Assembly: GCA_028599075.1 (NCBI GenBank) | Contig: JAQRMW010000147.1 | Span: 1 to 53,007, forward strand | DNA: 53,007 nt | Direction: 5' to 3' | DNA from: Urechidicola sp. | GTDB lineage: Bacteria; Bacteroidota; Bacteroidia; Flavobacteriales; Flavobacteriaceae | Program-made: the position numbers and the translations under genes | The notes under the pieces: generated by a model | The model's database searches: none | Told to the model about the DNA's origin: nothing | The model's input: only the letters and a program-made list of their open reading frames with translations | Shown: positions 18,044 through 26,801 of the stretch, piece by piece | Position numbering within the stretch: position 1 is the first letter of the stretch | How the letters are laid out: each line of letters opens with the position of its first letter

Positions 18044-18961
18044 GGCATAAGCACTCAACGATAATACTAAAAGGGTATAAACTACTATTTCTCTAAATAT
18101 GTTTCGATTGAGTAATTGCAGGTAATTAGTTAGCATTATCGCTACTGGAAAAAAAAGAAATAACAGTTCTGATCCTCCTTTTGAAGCTGTCATTATTATG
18201 ATGTACCCTGCACATAAAAAATGAATGATTACTAACAACCAAGATTGTTTTAAATCATTTGACAAAGAGACTAACCTAATACTTACCAATCCTATTGACA
18301 TAAATATTAGCAATGACCAAACGGCTATCGGAACTAACACTGTTAACTCTAAATATTTATAAAAATCAAAGCTGTAAATAAACGTTAGCTTTTGATAGAA
18401 ATTAGCAACATCATCGGTCAGAAAAAAATAAGTGAATGCTAAAAATAATGGTGTTACAAAACCAACTATAGGTATTAATATTATGCGAATCGAATTCTTT
18501 TTATGTACCAAAGCAGTAGCAAAAACTAATAACATAAATACGGCACTCCAACTATAAAAAAGAGTAGCGATTCCAATCCAAAATCCACTATCAAATAATT
18601 TTTGATTTACACTTTTAAAAGTACGCACACTGTAAATTCGTCTAAAAGAAAAAAGGAGCAAAAAGTGAGCAATAAATAAATCATTCATTTCCACTGACCT
18701 TGGAAATGTGCCAAAAAGCATTGCTAAAATCAGCAGTACATAGGCATTCATTTCTGATAGATAATTTTTTCTGTTTATAAATCGGACTATAAAAAAGAGA
18801 ACTAAAAAAACAAGTAGCAACCCTAATTTTTTTAAAATCAACAAAAAAGAAAAGGGAGGTTGCTCTACAAAAAATATAGCTGCTAAAAAATAAACTAAAA
18901 ACAATCCGCTGATAATTATCGCGTGTATGGGTTTAGTTTTTTGAAAAAAATTGGCAATCAT
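18038..18961 (-). CDS. DUF6427-like polytopic membrane protein
   Basis: A 307-residue membrane protein with roughly eight to nine hydrophobic segments and short loops (QKTKPIHAIIISG at the start, FGTFPRSVEMNDLFIAHF in the middle). It matches the flavobacterial DUF6427 pattern, including the position next to upp. There is no catalytic motif and function is unknown. It converges on upp with a 6-base overlap and is divergent from the small DUF6341-like gene, whose promoter TTG lies within its first codons. Confidence 0.65.
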   Translation of the reverse strand: MIANFFQKTKPIHAIIISGLFLVYFLAAIFFVEQPPFSFLLILKKLGLLLVFLVLFFIVRFINRKNYLSEMNAYVLLILAMLFGTFPRSVEMNDLFIAHFLLLFSFRRIYSVRTFKSVNQKLFDSGFWIGIATLFYSWSAVFMLLVFATALVHKKNSIRIILIPIVGFVTPLFLAFTYFFLTDDVANFYQKLTFIYSFDFYKYLELTVLVPIAVWSLLIFMSIGLVSIRLVSLSNDLKQSWLLVIIHFLCAGYIIIMTASKGGSELLFLFFPVAIMLTNYLQLLNRNIFREIVVYTLLVLSLSAYAL

Positions 18962-18981
18962 CCTTAGTTTTTATACATTTG
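18951..18981 (+). promoter_or_regulatory. Bacteroidota promoter: TTG, 20 bp, TACATTTG
   Basis: TTG at 18951-18953 is followed 20 bases later by TACATTTG at 18974-18981. It drives the small gene at 19002. The TTG overlaps the start of the divergent membrane protein gene. Confidence 0.55.
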
Positions 18982-19001
18982 CAAAGTAAATATATTTAAC
19001 A

Positions 19002-19202
19002 ATGATTGCAAACAATATTTGGAGAGCTATAGGAGATTTTTTTACTAACGTTGCTTTTGCACCGTATGATTGGATTCGTAACGATGTAGATAACTGGTGG
19101 GTTCAGAATACTTTTAGCTGGCTACTTGCGCTAATTACAATGTATGCTTTTGTGTATTGGATGCGTCAATTGAGCAAATTCAAAAAAGAAGGAAACCAAT
19201 AG
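19002..19202 (+). CDS. Small membrane protein, DUF6341-like
   Basis: A 66-residue protein with an amphipathic aromatic start (IANNIWRAIGDFFTNVAFAPYDWIR), one membrane segment (NTFSWLLALITMYAFVYWM) and a polar tail. It fits the small DUF6341 family that flavobacteria keep beside upp and DUF6427. A good promoter precedes it by 21 bases, so it is a real gene despite its size. Function is unknown; a partner role with the divergent DUF6427 protein is only suggested by position. trmB follows after 36 bases. Confidence 0.7.
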   Translation: MIANNIWRAIGDFFTNVAFAPYDWIRNDVDNWWVQNTFSWLLALITMYAFVYWMRQLSKFKKEGNQ

Positions 19203-19238
19203 TTTCTTTTTCTTCATTATTCTTAATATTTTTTCCTG

Positions 19239-19913
19239 ATGGGAAGCAAAAACAAACTGAAACGATTTCGTGAGAATGATACGTTTGCTAATGTAGTTCA
19301 GCCAACACGAGAAGAAGTTTTTTCTGGATTCTCTTACAAAGGAAAATGGAATGAGTTCTTTAAAAATGAGAACCCGATAGTTTTAGAATTAGGTTGTGGC
19401 AAAGGTGAATATACCTTAGCACTGGCCGAGAAAAACCCAACTAAAAATTTTATCGGAATTGATATTAAAGGCGCTCGTTTTTGGCGAGGCGCTAAGACAG
19501 CCTTAGAAGAAAACCAAACCAATGTTGGGTTTTTACGTACTCAGATAGAATTGATTGACCTTTGTTTTGACAAACACGAAATAGATGAAATTTGGATTAC
19601 TTTTCCAGATCCACAAATAAAATACACCCGTACTAAACACCGATTGACCAATCAAACTTTCTTAAAAAAGTACCACACTATTTTAAAACCGAATGGCATT
19701 ATCCATTTAAAAACGGATAGTGAATTTATGCATGGTTACACGCTTGGTTTGTTACATGGTGAGAGTCATGAAATATTGTATGCGCATCACGATGTGTACA
19801 AAAATGATCAGCATGCTCCAAAAGAGGTTATTGGTACACAAACTTTTTACGAAAGCCAATATTTAGAAACAGGCAAAGCGATAACCTATATTAAATTTAG
19901 GTTAAATTATTAA
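19239..19913 (+). CDS. trmB: tRNA (guanine-N7-)-methyltransferase
   Basis: A 224-residue SAM-dependent enzyme that makes m7G46 in the tRNA variable loop. The SAM-binding motif VLELGCGKGEYTLALAEK and the TrmB signature IWITFPDPQIKYTRTKHRL are intact. The N-terminal basic stretch (MGSKNKLKRFREN) is usual for Bacteroidota TrmB. It follows the small membrane protein gene closely and may share its promoter. Confidence 0.94.
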   Translation: MGSKNKLKRFRENDTFANVVQPTREEVFSGFSYKGKWNEFFKNENPIVLELGCGKGEYTLALAEKNPTKNFIGIDIKGARFWRGAKTALEENQTNVGFLRTQIELIDLCFDKHEIDEIWITFPDPQIKYTRTKHRLTNQTFLKKYHTILKPNGIIHLKTDSEFMHGYTLGLLHGESHEILYAHHDVYKNDQHAPKEVIGTQTFYESQYLETGKAITYIKFRLNY

Positions 19914-19945
19914 ACCCACTCTTTTAAGAACAAGAATCATTATTT

Positions 19946-19973
19946 GTCATTTCGAACGCAAGTGAGAAATCAC
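19946..19973 (+). repeat. Intergenic repeat, family A (GTCATTTCGA...GAGAAATC)
   Basis: The core GTCATTTCGAACGCAAGTGAGAAATCAC lies between trmB and the ATL gene. The same signature, in reverse orientation, occurs at 31950-31987 and 47392-47417. All copies are between genes. Confidence 0.55.
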
Positions 19974-20014
19974 ACTATAAAAAGATTCTAATTGTTTTTT
20001 ACTACTTTTATTCG

Positions 20015-20353
20015 ATGAAAAAAACCAACGAGAATTTCTTTGAAAAATCTTATGCTGTAGCAAGACAGATTCCATTTGGGCGTGTTACTAGCTATGGTGC
20101 TATTGCTACATATTTAGGAGCAGCTCGTTCTGCAAGAATGGTAGGTTGGGCAATGAATGCTACACACAATGACGATACAGTTCCTGCTCATAGAGTGGTC
20201 AACAAAAAAGGATTGTTAACAGGTAAACATCATTTTGACGGCACAAATCTAATGCAACAACTATTAGAAAGTGAGGGAATTGAAATAATAGATAATCAAA
20301 TTCAAAACTTAGAAAAAGTGTTTTGGAACCCTTCACAAGAGTTGTTGAAATAA
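20015..20353 (+). CDS. Alkyltransferase-like (ATL) protein, MGMT family without the acceptor cysteine
   Basis: A 112-residue protein made of the MGMT DNA-binding domain. The helix-turn-helix with arginine finger (YLGAARSARMVGWAMNA) is conserved, but the alkyl-acceptor motif PCHR is VPAHRVV, so the reactive Cys is Ala. ATL proteins of this type bind O6-alkylguanine, bend the DNA and hand the lesion to nucleotide excision repair. They cannot remove the alkyl group themselves. It stands alone; no ada or ogt gene is present in the window. Confidence 0.88.
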   Translation: MKKTNENFFEKSYAVARQIPFGRVTSYGAIATYLGAARSARMVGWAMNATHNDDTVPAHRVVNKKGLLTGKHHFDGTNLMQQLLESEGIEIIDNQIQNLEKVFWNPSQELLK

Positions 20354-20421
20354 TTATATTTTTTACTTAAAAAGGACTAATAATTCTTTTTTTATGTGTC
20401 TTATTTTTGAGTCTAAATCTG

Positions 20422-20429
20422 TATATTTG
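20422..20429 (+). promoter_or_regulatory. Bacteroidota -7 element TATATTTG for mrp-nifU
   Basis: TATATTTG is an exact TAnnTTTG match 30-37 bases before the mrp ATG, leaving a leader of about 23 bases. Confidence 0.5.
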
Positions 20430-20458
20430 CTGTTTAGAATCATTTTAATTTAGTAAGT

Positions 20459-21586
20459 ATGAGTATTACAAAAAAAGATATATTAGGGGCACTTGAAAGT
20501 ATTACTGCTCCTGGAGAAGGAAAAAGTTTAGTAGAGAGTAATTCAGTTAAAAACATTGTGATTTTTGGCAAAGAAGTTATTGTTGATGTTGAGATTGGAA
20601 ACCCTTCTTTACAAGCTAAAAAAAGAGTAGAGGTTGACATCATGAAAATTGTTCATGAAAAAGTACATCCAAAAGCTGATGTTAAGGTTAATGTAACCGC
20701 CGTTGTACAAGAAAAACCTTCAAATCAAATTAAAGGAAATGAAATTCCTGGAATAAAAAATATCATCGCTGTTGCTTCGGGTAAAGGTGGTGTAGGAAAA
20801 TCTACCGTAACAGCAAACTTAGCAGTATCTTTATCAAAAATGGGGTTTAATGTTGGCGTTTTAGATGCTGATGTTTACGGACCATCGATGCATTTAATGT
20901 TCGATGTTGCCTTAGAAAAACCTAAATCAACCAACGTAGATGGACGACCAAAAATGATACCTGTAGAAAATTACGGAGTAAAATTATTGTCTCTTGGATT
21001 TTTTACCGAACCAAATCAAGCAGTTATTTGGAGAGGTGCAATGGCATCTAAAGCATTGAATCAATTAATTTTTGATGCAGATTGGGGTGAGTTAGATTTC
21101 TTAATTGTTGATTTACCTCCAGGAACTGGCGATATCCATTTATCTATGGTGCAAGCATTACCAATTACCGGAGCTGTCATTGTAAGCACGCCTCAAAACA
21201 TAGCCTTGGCTGATGCAGTAAGAGGAGTTGGAATGTTTAAACAAGATAATATCAACGTTCCTGTTTTGGGGATTGTTGAAAACATGAGCTACTTTACACC
21301 TGCCGAATTACCAGAGAATAAATATTATATCTTTGGGCAAGATGGTGCAAAAAATTTAGCTGATGATTTAGGGGTTAAATTTTTAGGAGAAGTACCATTA
21401 GTACAAAGCATTAGAGAAGGTGGTGATTTTGGAAGCCCAGTTGCATTGCAAGAAGGCACTCCTTTAGAAAAAACCTTTAGTGATATTACTAAAAATATGA
21501 CTGCAGAGTTGGTAAAAAGAAATGAGCATTTACCACCAACCGAAGTTGTAAGAATTACAACTATGAGTGGTTGTAGTACAAAATAA
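20459..21586 (+). CDS. mrp: Mrp/NBP35-family Fe-S cluster carrier ATPase
   Basis: A 375-residue P-loop ATPase that carries or assembles iron-sulfur clusters. An N-terminal MIP18-like (DUF59) domain spans about 1-85, then the ATPase starts with the deviant Walker A ASGKGGVGKST (107-116). The usual CxxC cluster-binding pair after ENMSYF is absent: the sequence there is FTPAELPENKYYIFG, a form seen in Bacteroidota. A single Cys near the C-terminus (MSGCSTK) remains. nifU starts 7 bases downstream, a pairing that fits an Fe-S delivery role. Confidence 0.92.
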   Translation: MSITKKDILGALESITAPGEGKSLVESNSVKNIVIFGKEVIVDVEIGNPSLQAKKRVEVDIMKIVHEKVHPKADVKVNVTAVVQEKPSNQIKGNEIPGIKNIIAVASGKGGVGKSTVTANLAVSLSKMGFNVGVLDADVYGPSMHLMFDVALEKPKSTNVDGRPKMIPVENYGVKLLSLGFFTEPNQAVIWRGAMASKALNQLIFDADWGELDFLIVDLPPGTGDIHLSMVQALPITGAVIVSTPQNIALADAVRGVGMFKQDNINVPVLGIVENMSYFTPAELPENKYYIFGQDGAKNLADDLGVKFLGEVPLVQSIREGGDFGSPVALQEGTPLEKTFSDITKNMTAELVKRNEHLPPTEVVRITTMSGCSTK

Positions 21587-21593
21587 TAAGCCT

Positions 21594-21836
21594 ATGAATG
21601 CGAGTGAACTCAAAACTAAAGTAGAAGCTGCTTTAGAAGAAATAAGACCCTATTTAATTACTGATGGGGGCGATATTACGCTGATCGAAGTTAAAGATAA
21701 TATTGTTAAAGTTCGCTTAGAAGGAGCTTGCGTTGGCTGTTCGGTAAATCAAATGACTTTGAAAAATGGTGTTGAGGCAACTATAAAAAGATTTGTTCCG
21801 CAAATAGAACAAGTAATTGAAATTAGTCAAAATTAA
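21594..21836 (+). CDS. NifU C-terminal-domain Fe-S scaffold protein
   Basis: An 80-residue NifU-type scaffold or carrier protein. The cluster-binding pair is in LEGACVGCSVNQMTLKNG. The frame is open further upstream from a GTG that overlaps mrp, but the ATG at 21594 is better because it lies 7 bases after the mrp stop and gives the normal start (MNASELKTKVEAALEEIRPYL). Co-transcription with mrp is likely. Confidence 0.9.
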   Translation: MNASELKTKVEAALEEIRPYLITDGGDITLIEVKDNIVKVRLEGACVGCSVNQMTLKNGVEATIKRFVPQIEQVIEISQN

Positions 21837-21851
21837 CACCTATCTAAATAC

Positions 21852-22802
21852 ATGAAAAAAGAAGATATTCTTAAAAAAATTGATGAAAAATACAACGATT
21901 TAGGAATTCCTGTCGATGCCATGTTAGAAGGTTTATTACACGGAAAACCTGTGACTTATTGGGATTATATCCAAACAGGGGCGCTACTTTCTTTGCAAAC
22001 ACAGCGTACCACTTTACCAGATGAAAAGGTATTTATCATGTATCATCAAATAAATGAATTGTTGTTTAAGATGATACTCTGGGAGCTAACTCAAATCTCT
22101 AGAAAAGAAAATCTATCTGCTGATTTTTTTACTGCGCGATTGGGAAGAGTGAGTCGCTATTTTGATATGCTCACCACTTCGTTTGACATTATGGGAGAAG
22201 GTATGGAACCTGAGCAGTATTTAAAATTCCGACATACTTTGACTCCCGCAAGTGGATTTCAATCAGCTCAATATAGAATGATTGAATTTGCATCTACCGA
22301 GTTAATCAATTTGATTGATTATCGCTTTAGAGCAACCATTGATCAAAATACACCTTTCGAACACGCATTTGAACATTTGTATTGGCAAGCTGCAGGTAAA
22401 GATCACAGCTCTGGAGAAAAAACAATCCTCTTAAAATCATTCGAAGAAAAGTACAAAGATCGTTTTATCCGATTTATGAAAGAGTACAATCAAACCAATT
22501 TATGGAGTCGATTTAAAGAGCTTCCTAAGGAAGGTCAAAAAAATGTAGTCTTGGTAAATGCAATGCGTCACTACGATTATACCGTTAATGTTACTTGGGT
22601 AATGGCCCATTATGATGCCGCGGGTAAATATCTTAATGCAGGCAAAAAAGAAGTAGAAGCAACAGGTGGTAGTGATTGGAGAAAATACATGCATCCAAAA
22701 TACCAACGCAGAATTTTCTTCCCAGAATTATGGAATGATGATGAATTAAAAAATTGGGGCGTTAGTAATCTTGAAGGGTGTGAAACTTTGACTTCACTTT
22801 AA
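21852..22802 (+). CDS. Tryptophan 2,3-dioxygenase family protein
   Basis: A 316-residue, mostly helical heme protein of the TDO family, which opens the indole ring of tryptophan to give N-formylkynurenine. Visible family blocks are YHQINELLFKMILWEL (H65), RHTLTPASGFQSAQYRMIE (from R127), H253 in VTWVMAHYD as the likely proximal heme ligand, and TGGSDWRKYM at the substrate site. It is somewhat divergent from characterised TDO, so tryptophan as substrate is inferred. No kynurenine pathway genes are adjacent. It starts 15 bases after nifU and ends in a clear terminator. Confidence 0.82.
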   Translation: MKKEDILKKIDEKYNDLGIPVDAMLEGLLHGKPVTYWDYIQTGALLSLQTQRTTLPDEKVFIMYHQINELLFKMILWELTQISRKENLSADFFTARLGRVSRYFDMLTTSFDIMGEGMEPEQYLKFRHTLTPASGFQSAQYRMIEFASTELINLIDYRFRATIDQNTPFEHAFEHLYWQAAGKDHSSGEKTILLKSFEEKYKDRFIRFMKEYNQTNLWSRFKELPKEGQKNVVLVNAMRHYDYTVNVTWVMAHYDAAGKYLNAGKKEVEATGGSDWRKYMHPKYQRRIFFPELWNDDELKNWGVSNLEGCETLTSL

Positions 22803-22833
22803 GAAATAAATTCTTAAAATATAATTTTCACAG

Positions 22834-22864
22834 AAGCTTAACGTTTAATCGTTGGGCTTTTTTT
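22834..22864 (+). terminator. Intrinsic terminator after the TDO-like gene
   Basis: AAGCTTAACG (22834-22843) pairs with CGTTGGGCTT (22850-22859), including two G-U pairs, around a 6-base loop, and runs into seven T. It ends the mrp-nifU-TDO unit. Confidence 0.75.
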
Positions 22865-22928
22865 ATTTTTGAAATTGTAAATTTTTTAAGAATACAAAGA
22901 CCAAAAAAGAATCCTCACTAAAGACTGT

Positions 22929-23702
22929 ATGAAAAAAATAGTATTCCTTTTTTTAATAATTATTGGGTTTAATTCAAACGCACAAACAGAAAAACCTGTT
23001 TATAAAAGTGGCGAATGGCTAAAATACCGAATGCATTATGGCTTGGTAAATGCAGGATATGCAACAATAGAAATTAAAGATACGGTGCACAAATCTAAAG
23101 AAGCGTACCACGTCATCGGTAATGGATGGACAACAGGATTTATCAGTTTATTTTTTAAGGTTGAAGATAATTATGAAACTTCATTTTACAAAGACAATTT
23201 AAAACCATATCACTTTAAAAGACGTGTAAATGAGGGTGGACATATTATTTCTCGTGATATTTATTTTGATCATGAAAATAATACCGCAGAAATTGAAAAC
23301 CACAAATACAATAAAAAACAAACTGTAAATATTGGAAATGTACAAGATATGATTTCTTCTTTTTACTATTTACGAAACCAAGATATTGAGAGTATGAAAT
23401 CTGGCGATGAAATTAAAATTGATATGTTTTTTGACGCAGAGACTTTTGATTTTAGGCTCAAATATTTAGGAGCTGAGATTATAAAAACAAAATTTGGAAA
23501 AGTGAAGTGCTACATATTAAGACCTATGGTGCAATCTGGTAGAGTTTTCGAAGCTGATGAAAGTTTAACTGTTTGGGTAACTGCCGATAAAAATAAAATT
23601 CCGGTAAGGATTAAAGCCGAATTAGCGGTTGGGTCTCTAAAAGCTGATCTCGAAGCATTCAAAGGATTGGCAAATTCATTTAACATTATTATTGACAATT
23701 AA
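22929..23702 (+). CDS. DUF3108 domain secreted protein
   Basis: A 257-residue exported protein: a signal peptide (MKKIVFLFLIIIGFNSNAQ) and a beta-rich DUF3108 domain that opens EWLKYRMHYGLVNAGYATIEI. DUF3108 proteins are periplasmic and have a lipid-binding-like barrel fold, but no established role. A TATTTTTG element at 22864-22871, right at the end of the preceding terminator, is a possible promoter. An M23 lipoprotein gene follows after 49 bases. Confidence 0.85.
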   Translation: MKKIVFLFLIIIGFNSNAQTEKPVYKSGEWLKYRMHYGLVNAGYATIEIKDTVHKSKEAYHVIGNGWTTGFISLFFKVEDNYETSFYKDNLKPYHFKRRVNEGGHIISRDIYFDHENNTAEIENHKYNKKQTVNIGNVQDMISSFYYLRNQDIESMKSGDEIKIDMFFDAETFDFRLKYLGAEIIKTKFGKVKCYILRPMVQSGRVFEADESLTVWVTADKNKIPVRIKAELAVGSLKADLEAFKGLANSFNIIIDN

Positions 23703-23706
23703 ATTG

Positions 23707-23714
23707 TACTTTTG
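23707..23714 (+). promoter_or_regulatory. Bacteroidota -7 element TACTTTTG
   Basis: TACTTTTG is an exact TAnnTTTG match 38-45 bases before the TTG start of the M23 lipoprotein gene. No well-spaced -33 TTG is seen. Confidence 0.4.
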
Positions 23715-23751
23715 CCTTTGTATTTCTAGTAACCCTTAAACCTAATACCTT

Positions 23752-25008
23752 TTGAAAAATTATTTTGTACTACTCCTACTTGGTGCAATTCTATTGGTTT
23801 CTTGCAAAGAAGACAAACCACTTGATATTGAAGAAAATCCTGTCGTAAAACATATTCCTATTATTGAATTTGGATTTAATTATGATGACTATATCGTTAC
23901 CAAAGACACTATTAAAAAAGGAGAGAGTTTTGGCGAAATATTAGACAGAGGTCATATTGAAGCTCCAACCATCTACAAAATTGCAGCAACAATAAAAGAC
24001 ACACTTAACATCCGCAGATTAAGAGCAGGAAAACCTTATACTGTTTTAGCTAAAAAAGATTCAATCGAAAGGGCTCAATATTTTATTTATCAGCACAACA
24101 AAATTGAATACACGGTTGTTAGTTTAGGTGATTCTATTTATGCAAACAGAAAAAGAAAACCTGTAACCACTATTGTTAAAACAGCATCAGGGGTTATCAC
24201 AAGTTCGTTGTCTCAAACTTTAGATAGCCAAGGATTAAGTCCAGTAATATCAAATGAATTATCTACAATTTACGCTTGGACCATTGACTTTTTTAGGCTT
24301 CAGAAAAATGACAAATTTAAAATTGTATATGAAGAAAAATTCATTGATGATTCTATTTCTGCTGGAATTGGAAAGATAAATGCTGCCTATTTTGAACATG
24401 GAGGCAAACCTTTTTATGCTTTTAAATTTACTGCAGACTCAACCAATATGATTGAAGATTATTACGATGAAAACACCAATGTGTTGAGGCGTCAATTTTT
24501 AAAAGCTCCTATTCAGTTTAACTATCGTATTTCATCTCGTTACAATTTAAAACGTCGTATTGCTTTTTATGGCAATCGTGTTAGAGCGCATAAAGGAACC
24601 GACTTTGCATCTCCAGTAGGTACACCAATTATTGCAACTGCCAATGGTAGGGTTACAGAGTCTCGCAAAAAAGGAGGCAATGGTAACTATGTAAAAATTA
24701 GGCATAACGGAACATACAGCACACAATATTTACACATGAGTAGGCGTGCTGTAAAGGTAGGTGATGTTGTAAAACAGGGTGAGATTATTGGTTATGTTGG
24801 TATGACAGGAAACACAGCTGGCCCTCATGTTTGCTATCGTTTTTGGAAAAACGGCAAACAAGTAGATCCTCTTAAACAAAAATTACCAGCAGCTAAACCA
24901 ATGAAAGAATCGCTAAAACCAATATATCTCGAATCTATTGTTGATATAAAAACACAGTTGGATGCAATTGGTTATACAGAAATTTCTTCCGAAATTGCAA
25001 CCCAATAA
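23752..25008 (+). CDS. M23 family peptidase-like lipoprotein with altered zinc motif
   Basis: A 418-residue predicted lipoprotein. It begins at a TTG, since the signal peptide starts at once ([18 protein letters not shown], Cys at 18) and no ATG is in reach. Acidic and basic residues follow the Cys (KEDKPLD), as in surface-exported lipoproteins. A central beta-rich region leads to a C-terminal M23 domain with H280 and D284 (HKGTD) and H328 (YLHMS). The last motif reads [10 protein letters not shown]359 is kept, but the zinc-ligand His is C361. The enzyme may bind zinc through Cys or act as a scaffold. pgi starts 14 bases later. Confidence 0.85.
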   Translation: MKNYFVLLLLGAILLVSCKEDKPLDIEENPVVKHIPIIEFGFNYDDYIVTKDTIKKGESFGEILDRGHIEAPTIYKIAATIKDTLNIRRLRAGKPYTVLAKKDSIERAQYFIYQHNKIEYTVVSLGDSIYANRKRKPVTTIVKTASGVITSSLSQTLDSQGLSPVISNELSTIYAWTIDFFRLQKNDKFKIVYEEKFIDDSISAGIGKINAAYFEHGGKPFYAFKFTADSTNMIEDYYDENTNVLRRQFLKAPIQFNYRISSRYNLKRRIAFYGNRVRAHKGTDFASPVGTPIIATANGRVTESRKKGGNGNYVKIRHNGTYSTQYLHMSRRAVKVGDVVKQGEIIGYVGMTGNTAGPHVCYRFWKNGKQVDPLKQKLPAAKPMKESLKPIYLESIVDIKTQLDAIGYTEISSEIATQ

Positions 25009-25022
25009 ACAAAGAACTTAAC

Positions 25023-26594
25023 ATGGCATTAAAAAGCATCAATCCAACTCAAACTGAGGCATGGGCTAAATTAACAGCACATTTTGAATCAATTAAAAAC
25101 ACTCACTTAAGAGAGTTATTTAATGACAATGCTGAAAGGAAAAATAATTTCACTTTAAATTTTTCTGATTTTTCTGTCGACTATTCCAAAAACAGAATTA
25201 ATCAAGAAACAGTTGATTTACTAATTCAATTGGCAAATGAAGTAGATTTAAAAGATGCTATCCAAAAATATTTTAAGGGTGATGAAATTAATGAGACTGA
25301 AGAAAGAGCTGTTTTACATACAGCTTTAAGAGCGCAATCAGATAAAGCTGTTTTGGTTGACGGTGAAAATGTGCGTCCTGAAATAAAAAATGCCTTATCA
25401 AAAATTGAAAGCTTTACTAACAAAGTAGTTTCTGGAGATTGGAAAGGCTATACAAATAAAAAAATAACCGATGTTGTAAATATCGGTATAGGTGGGTCTG
25501 ACCTTGGCCCTGATATGGTTGTGGATGCTTTAAAGTATTATAAAAATCATTTGAATGTTCATTTTGTTTCGAACATTGATGGCGATCATGTACAAGAAAT
25601 CATCAAAAATTTAAATCCAGAAACAACGCTATTCGTAATAGTTTCAAAAACATTTACCACACAAGAAACACTTACCAATGCAAACACTATTAGAACATGG
25701 TTTTTAGAAACTGCAGATAAAAATGCTATCAAAAAACACTTTGTAGCTGTATCTACTAACTTAAAATCTGTTTCTGAGTTTGGTATTGACAATGACAATA
25801 TTTTCCCAATGTGGAACTGGGTTGGAGGTCGTTTTTCTTTATGGAGCACCGTTGGATTATCGATCAGTTTAGCTGTTGGTTTTGATAATTTTCATCAACT
25901 TTTAAAAGGGGCATCTGAAATGGATACTCATTTTAAAAATGAACCTTTCGAAAAAAATATTCCAGTTGTATTATCAATGTTGAGTATTTGGTATAACAAT
26001 TTCTTTGGTGCAGAATCAGAAGTAATTCTTCCATACTCGCAATATCTAAATAAGTTATCAGCATACTTACAACAAGCCATTATGGAAAGTAATGGTAAAT
26101 CTATTGATAGAAGTGGAAATCGAGTTTCTTACCAAACAGGAAATATTATATGGGGCAGTGCTGGTACAAATTCACAGCATGCCTATATGCAATTGGTACA
26201 TCAAGGCACTAAATTGATTCCGGCAGACTTTATTGGATTTGAAGAATCTTTATACGGAAATGAAGAGCATCACGCAAAACTAATGGCTAATTTCTATGCT
26301 CAAACCCAAGCTTTAGCAGAAGGAAAAACAAGACAAGAAGCACATCTAGATTTAAAGCAACAAGGTAAAGAAAGTAGTATTGAAAAACTATTACCTTTCA
26401 AAATTTTTGAAGGCAATAAACCAAGTAATACCATCTTAATTAAAAAACTAACTCCTAAGAGTTTAGGGTCTTTAATTGCCATGTATGAACATAAAATATT
26501 TGTACAAGGAGTTGTGTGGAATATCTACAGTTATGATCAGTTTGGGGTTGAATTAGGGAAGGAATTAGCGCATAAAATCTATGCAAATTCTTAA
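25023..26594 (+). CDS. pgi: Glucose-6-phosphate isomerase
   Basis: A 523-residue glycolytic enzyme converting glucose-6-phosphate and fructose-6-phosphate. The sugar-isomerase signature [11 protein letters not shown] and the C-terminal block [19 protein letters not shown] are intact, with the expected catalytic Glu and His regions. Length falls in the normal bacterial range. It lies 14 bases after the M23 lipoprotein gene and may be transcribed with it. Confidence 0.96.
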   Translation: MALKSINPTQTEAWAKLTAHFESIKNTHLRELFNDNAERKNNFTLNFSDFSVDYSKNRINQETVDLLIQLANEVDLKDAIQKYFKGDEINETEERAVLHTALRAQSDKAVLVDGENVRPEIKNALSKIESFTNKVVSGDWKGYTNKKITDVVNIGIGGSDLGPDMVVDALKYYKNHLNVHFVSNIDGDHVQEIIKNLNPETTLFVIVSKTFTTQETLTNANTIRTWFLETADKNAIKKHFVAVSTNLKSVSEFGIDNDNIFPMWNWVGGRFSLWSTVGLSISLAVGFDNFHQLLKGASEMDTHFKNEPFEKNIPVVLSMLSIWYNNFFGAESEVILPYSQYLNKLSAYLQQAIMESNGKSIDRSGNRVSYQTGNIIWGSAGTNSQHAYMQLVHQGTKLIPADFIGFEESLYGNEEHHAKLMANFYAQTQALAEGKTRQEAHLDLKQQGKESSIEKLLPFKIFEGNKPSNTILIKKLTPKSLGSLIAMYEHKIFVQGVVWNIYSYDQFGVELGKELAHKIYANS

Positions 26595-26696
26595 TTTTTA
26601 CTAAAGATAACCTTTTCTTAATACACAAAAAAATGAGTGTTTACAATATGTTAATATCTAATTAGCTGCATATCAATAAGTAACATTTCATTTTAT

Positions 26697-26704
26697 TATT
26701 TTTG
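26697..26704 (+). promoter_or_regulatory. Possible -7 element TATTTTTG for the TonB receptor gene
   Basis: TATTTTTG matches TAnnTTTG and would give a leader of about 90 bases. A second, imperfect candidate (CATATTTG at 26768-26775) lies closer to the ATG. The sequence does not decide between them. Confidence 0.25.
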
Positions 26705-26801
26705 AGTGAATCATAATTTTCTGTTAATTTTTTAATGGAAAATTAAATGTAGCTCCCAAAAAAGTTGCATATTTGTTCAACTATTCAAAACTTATATTAA
26801 A

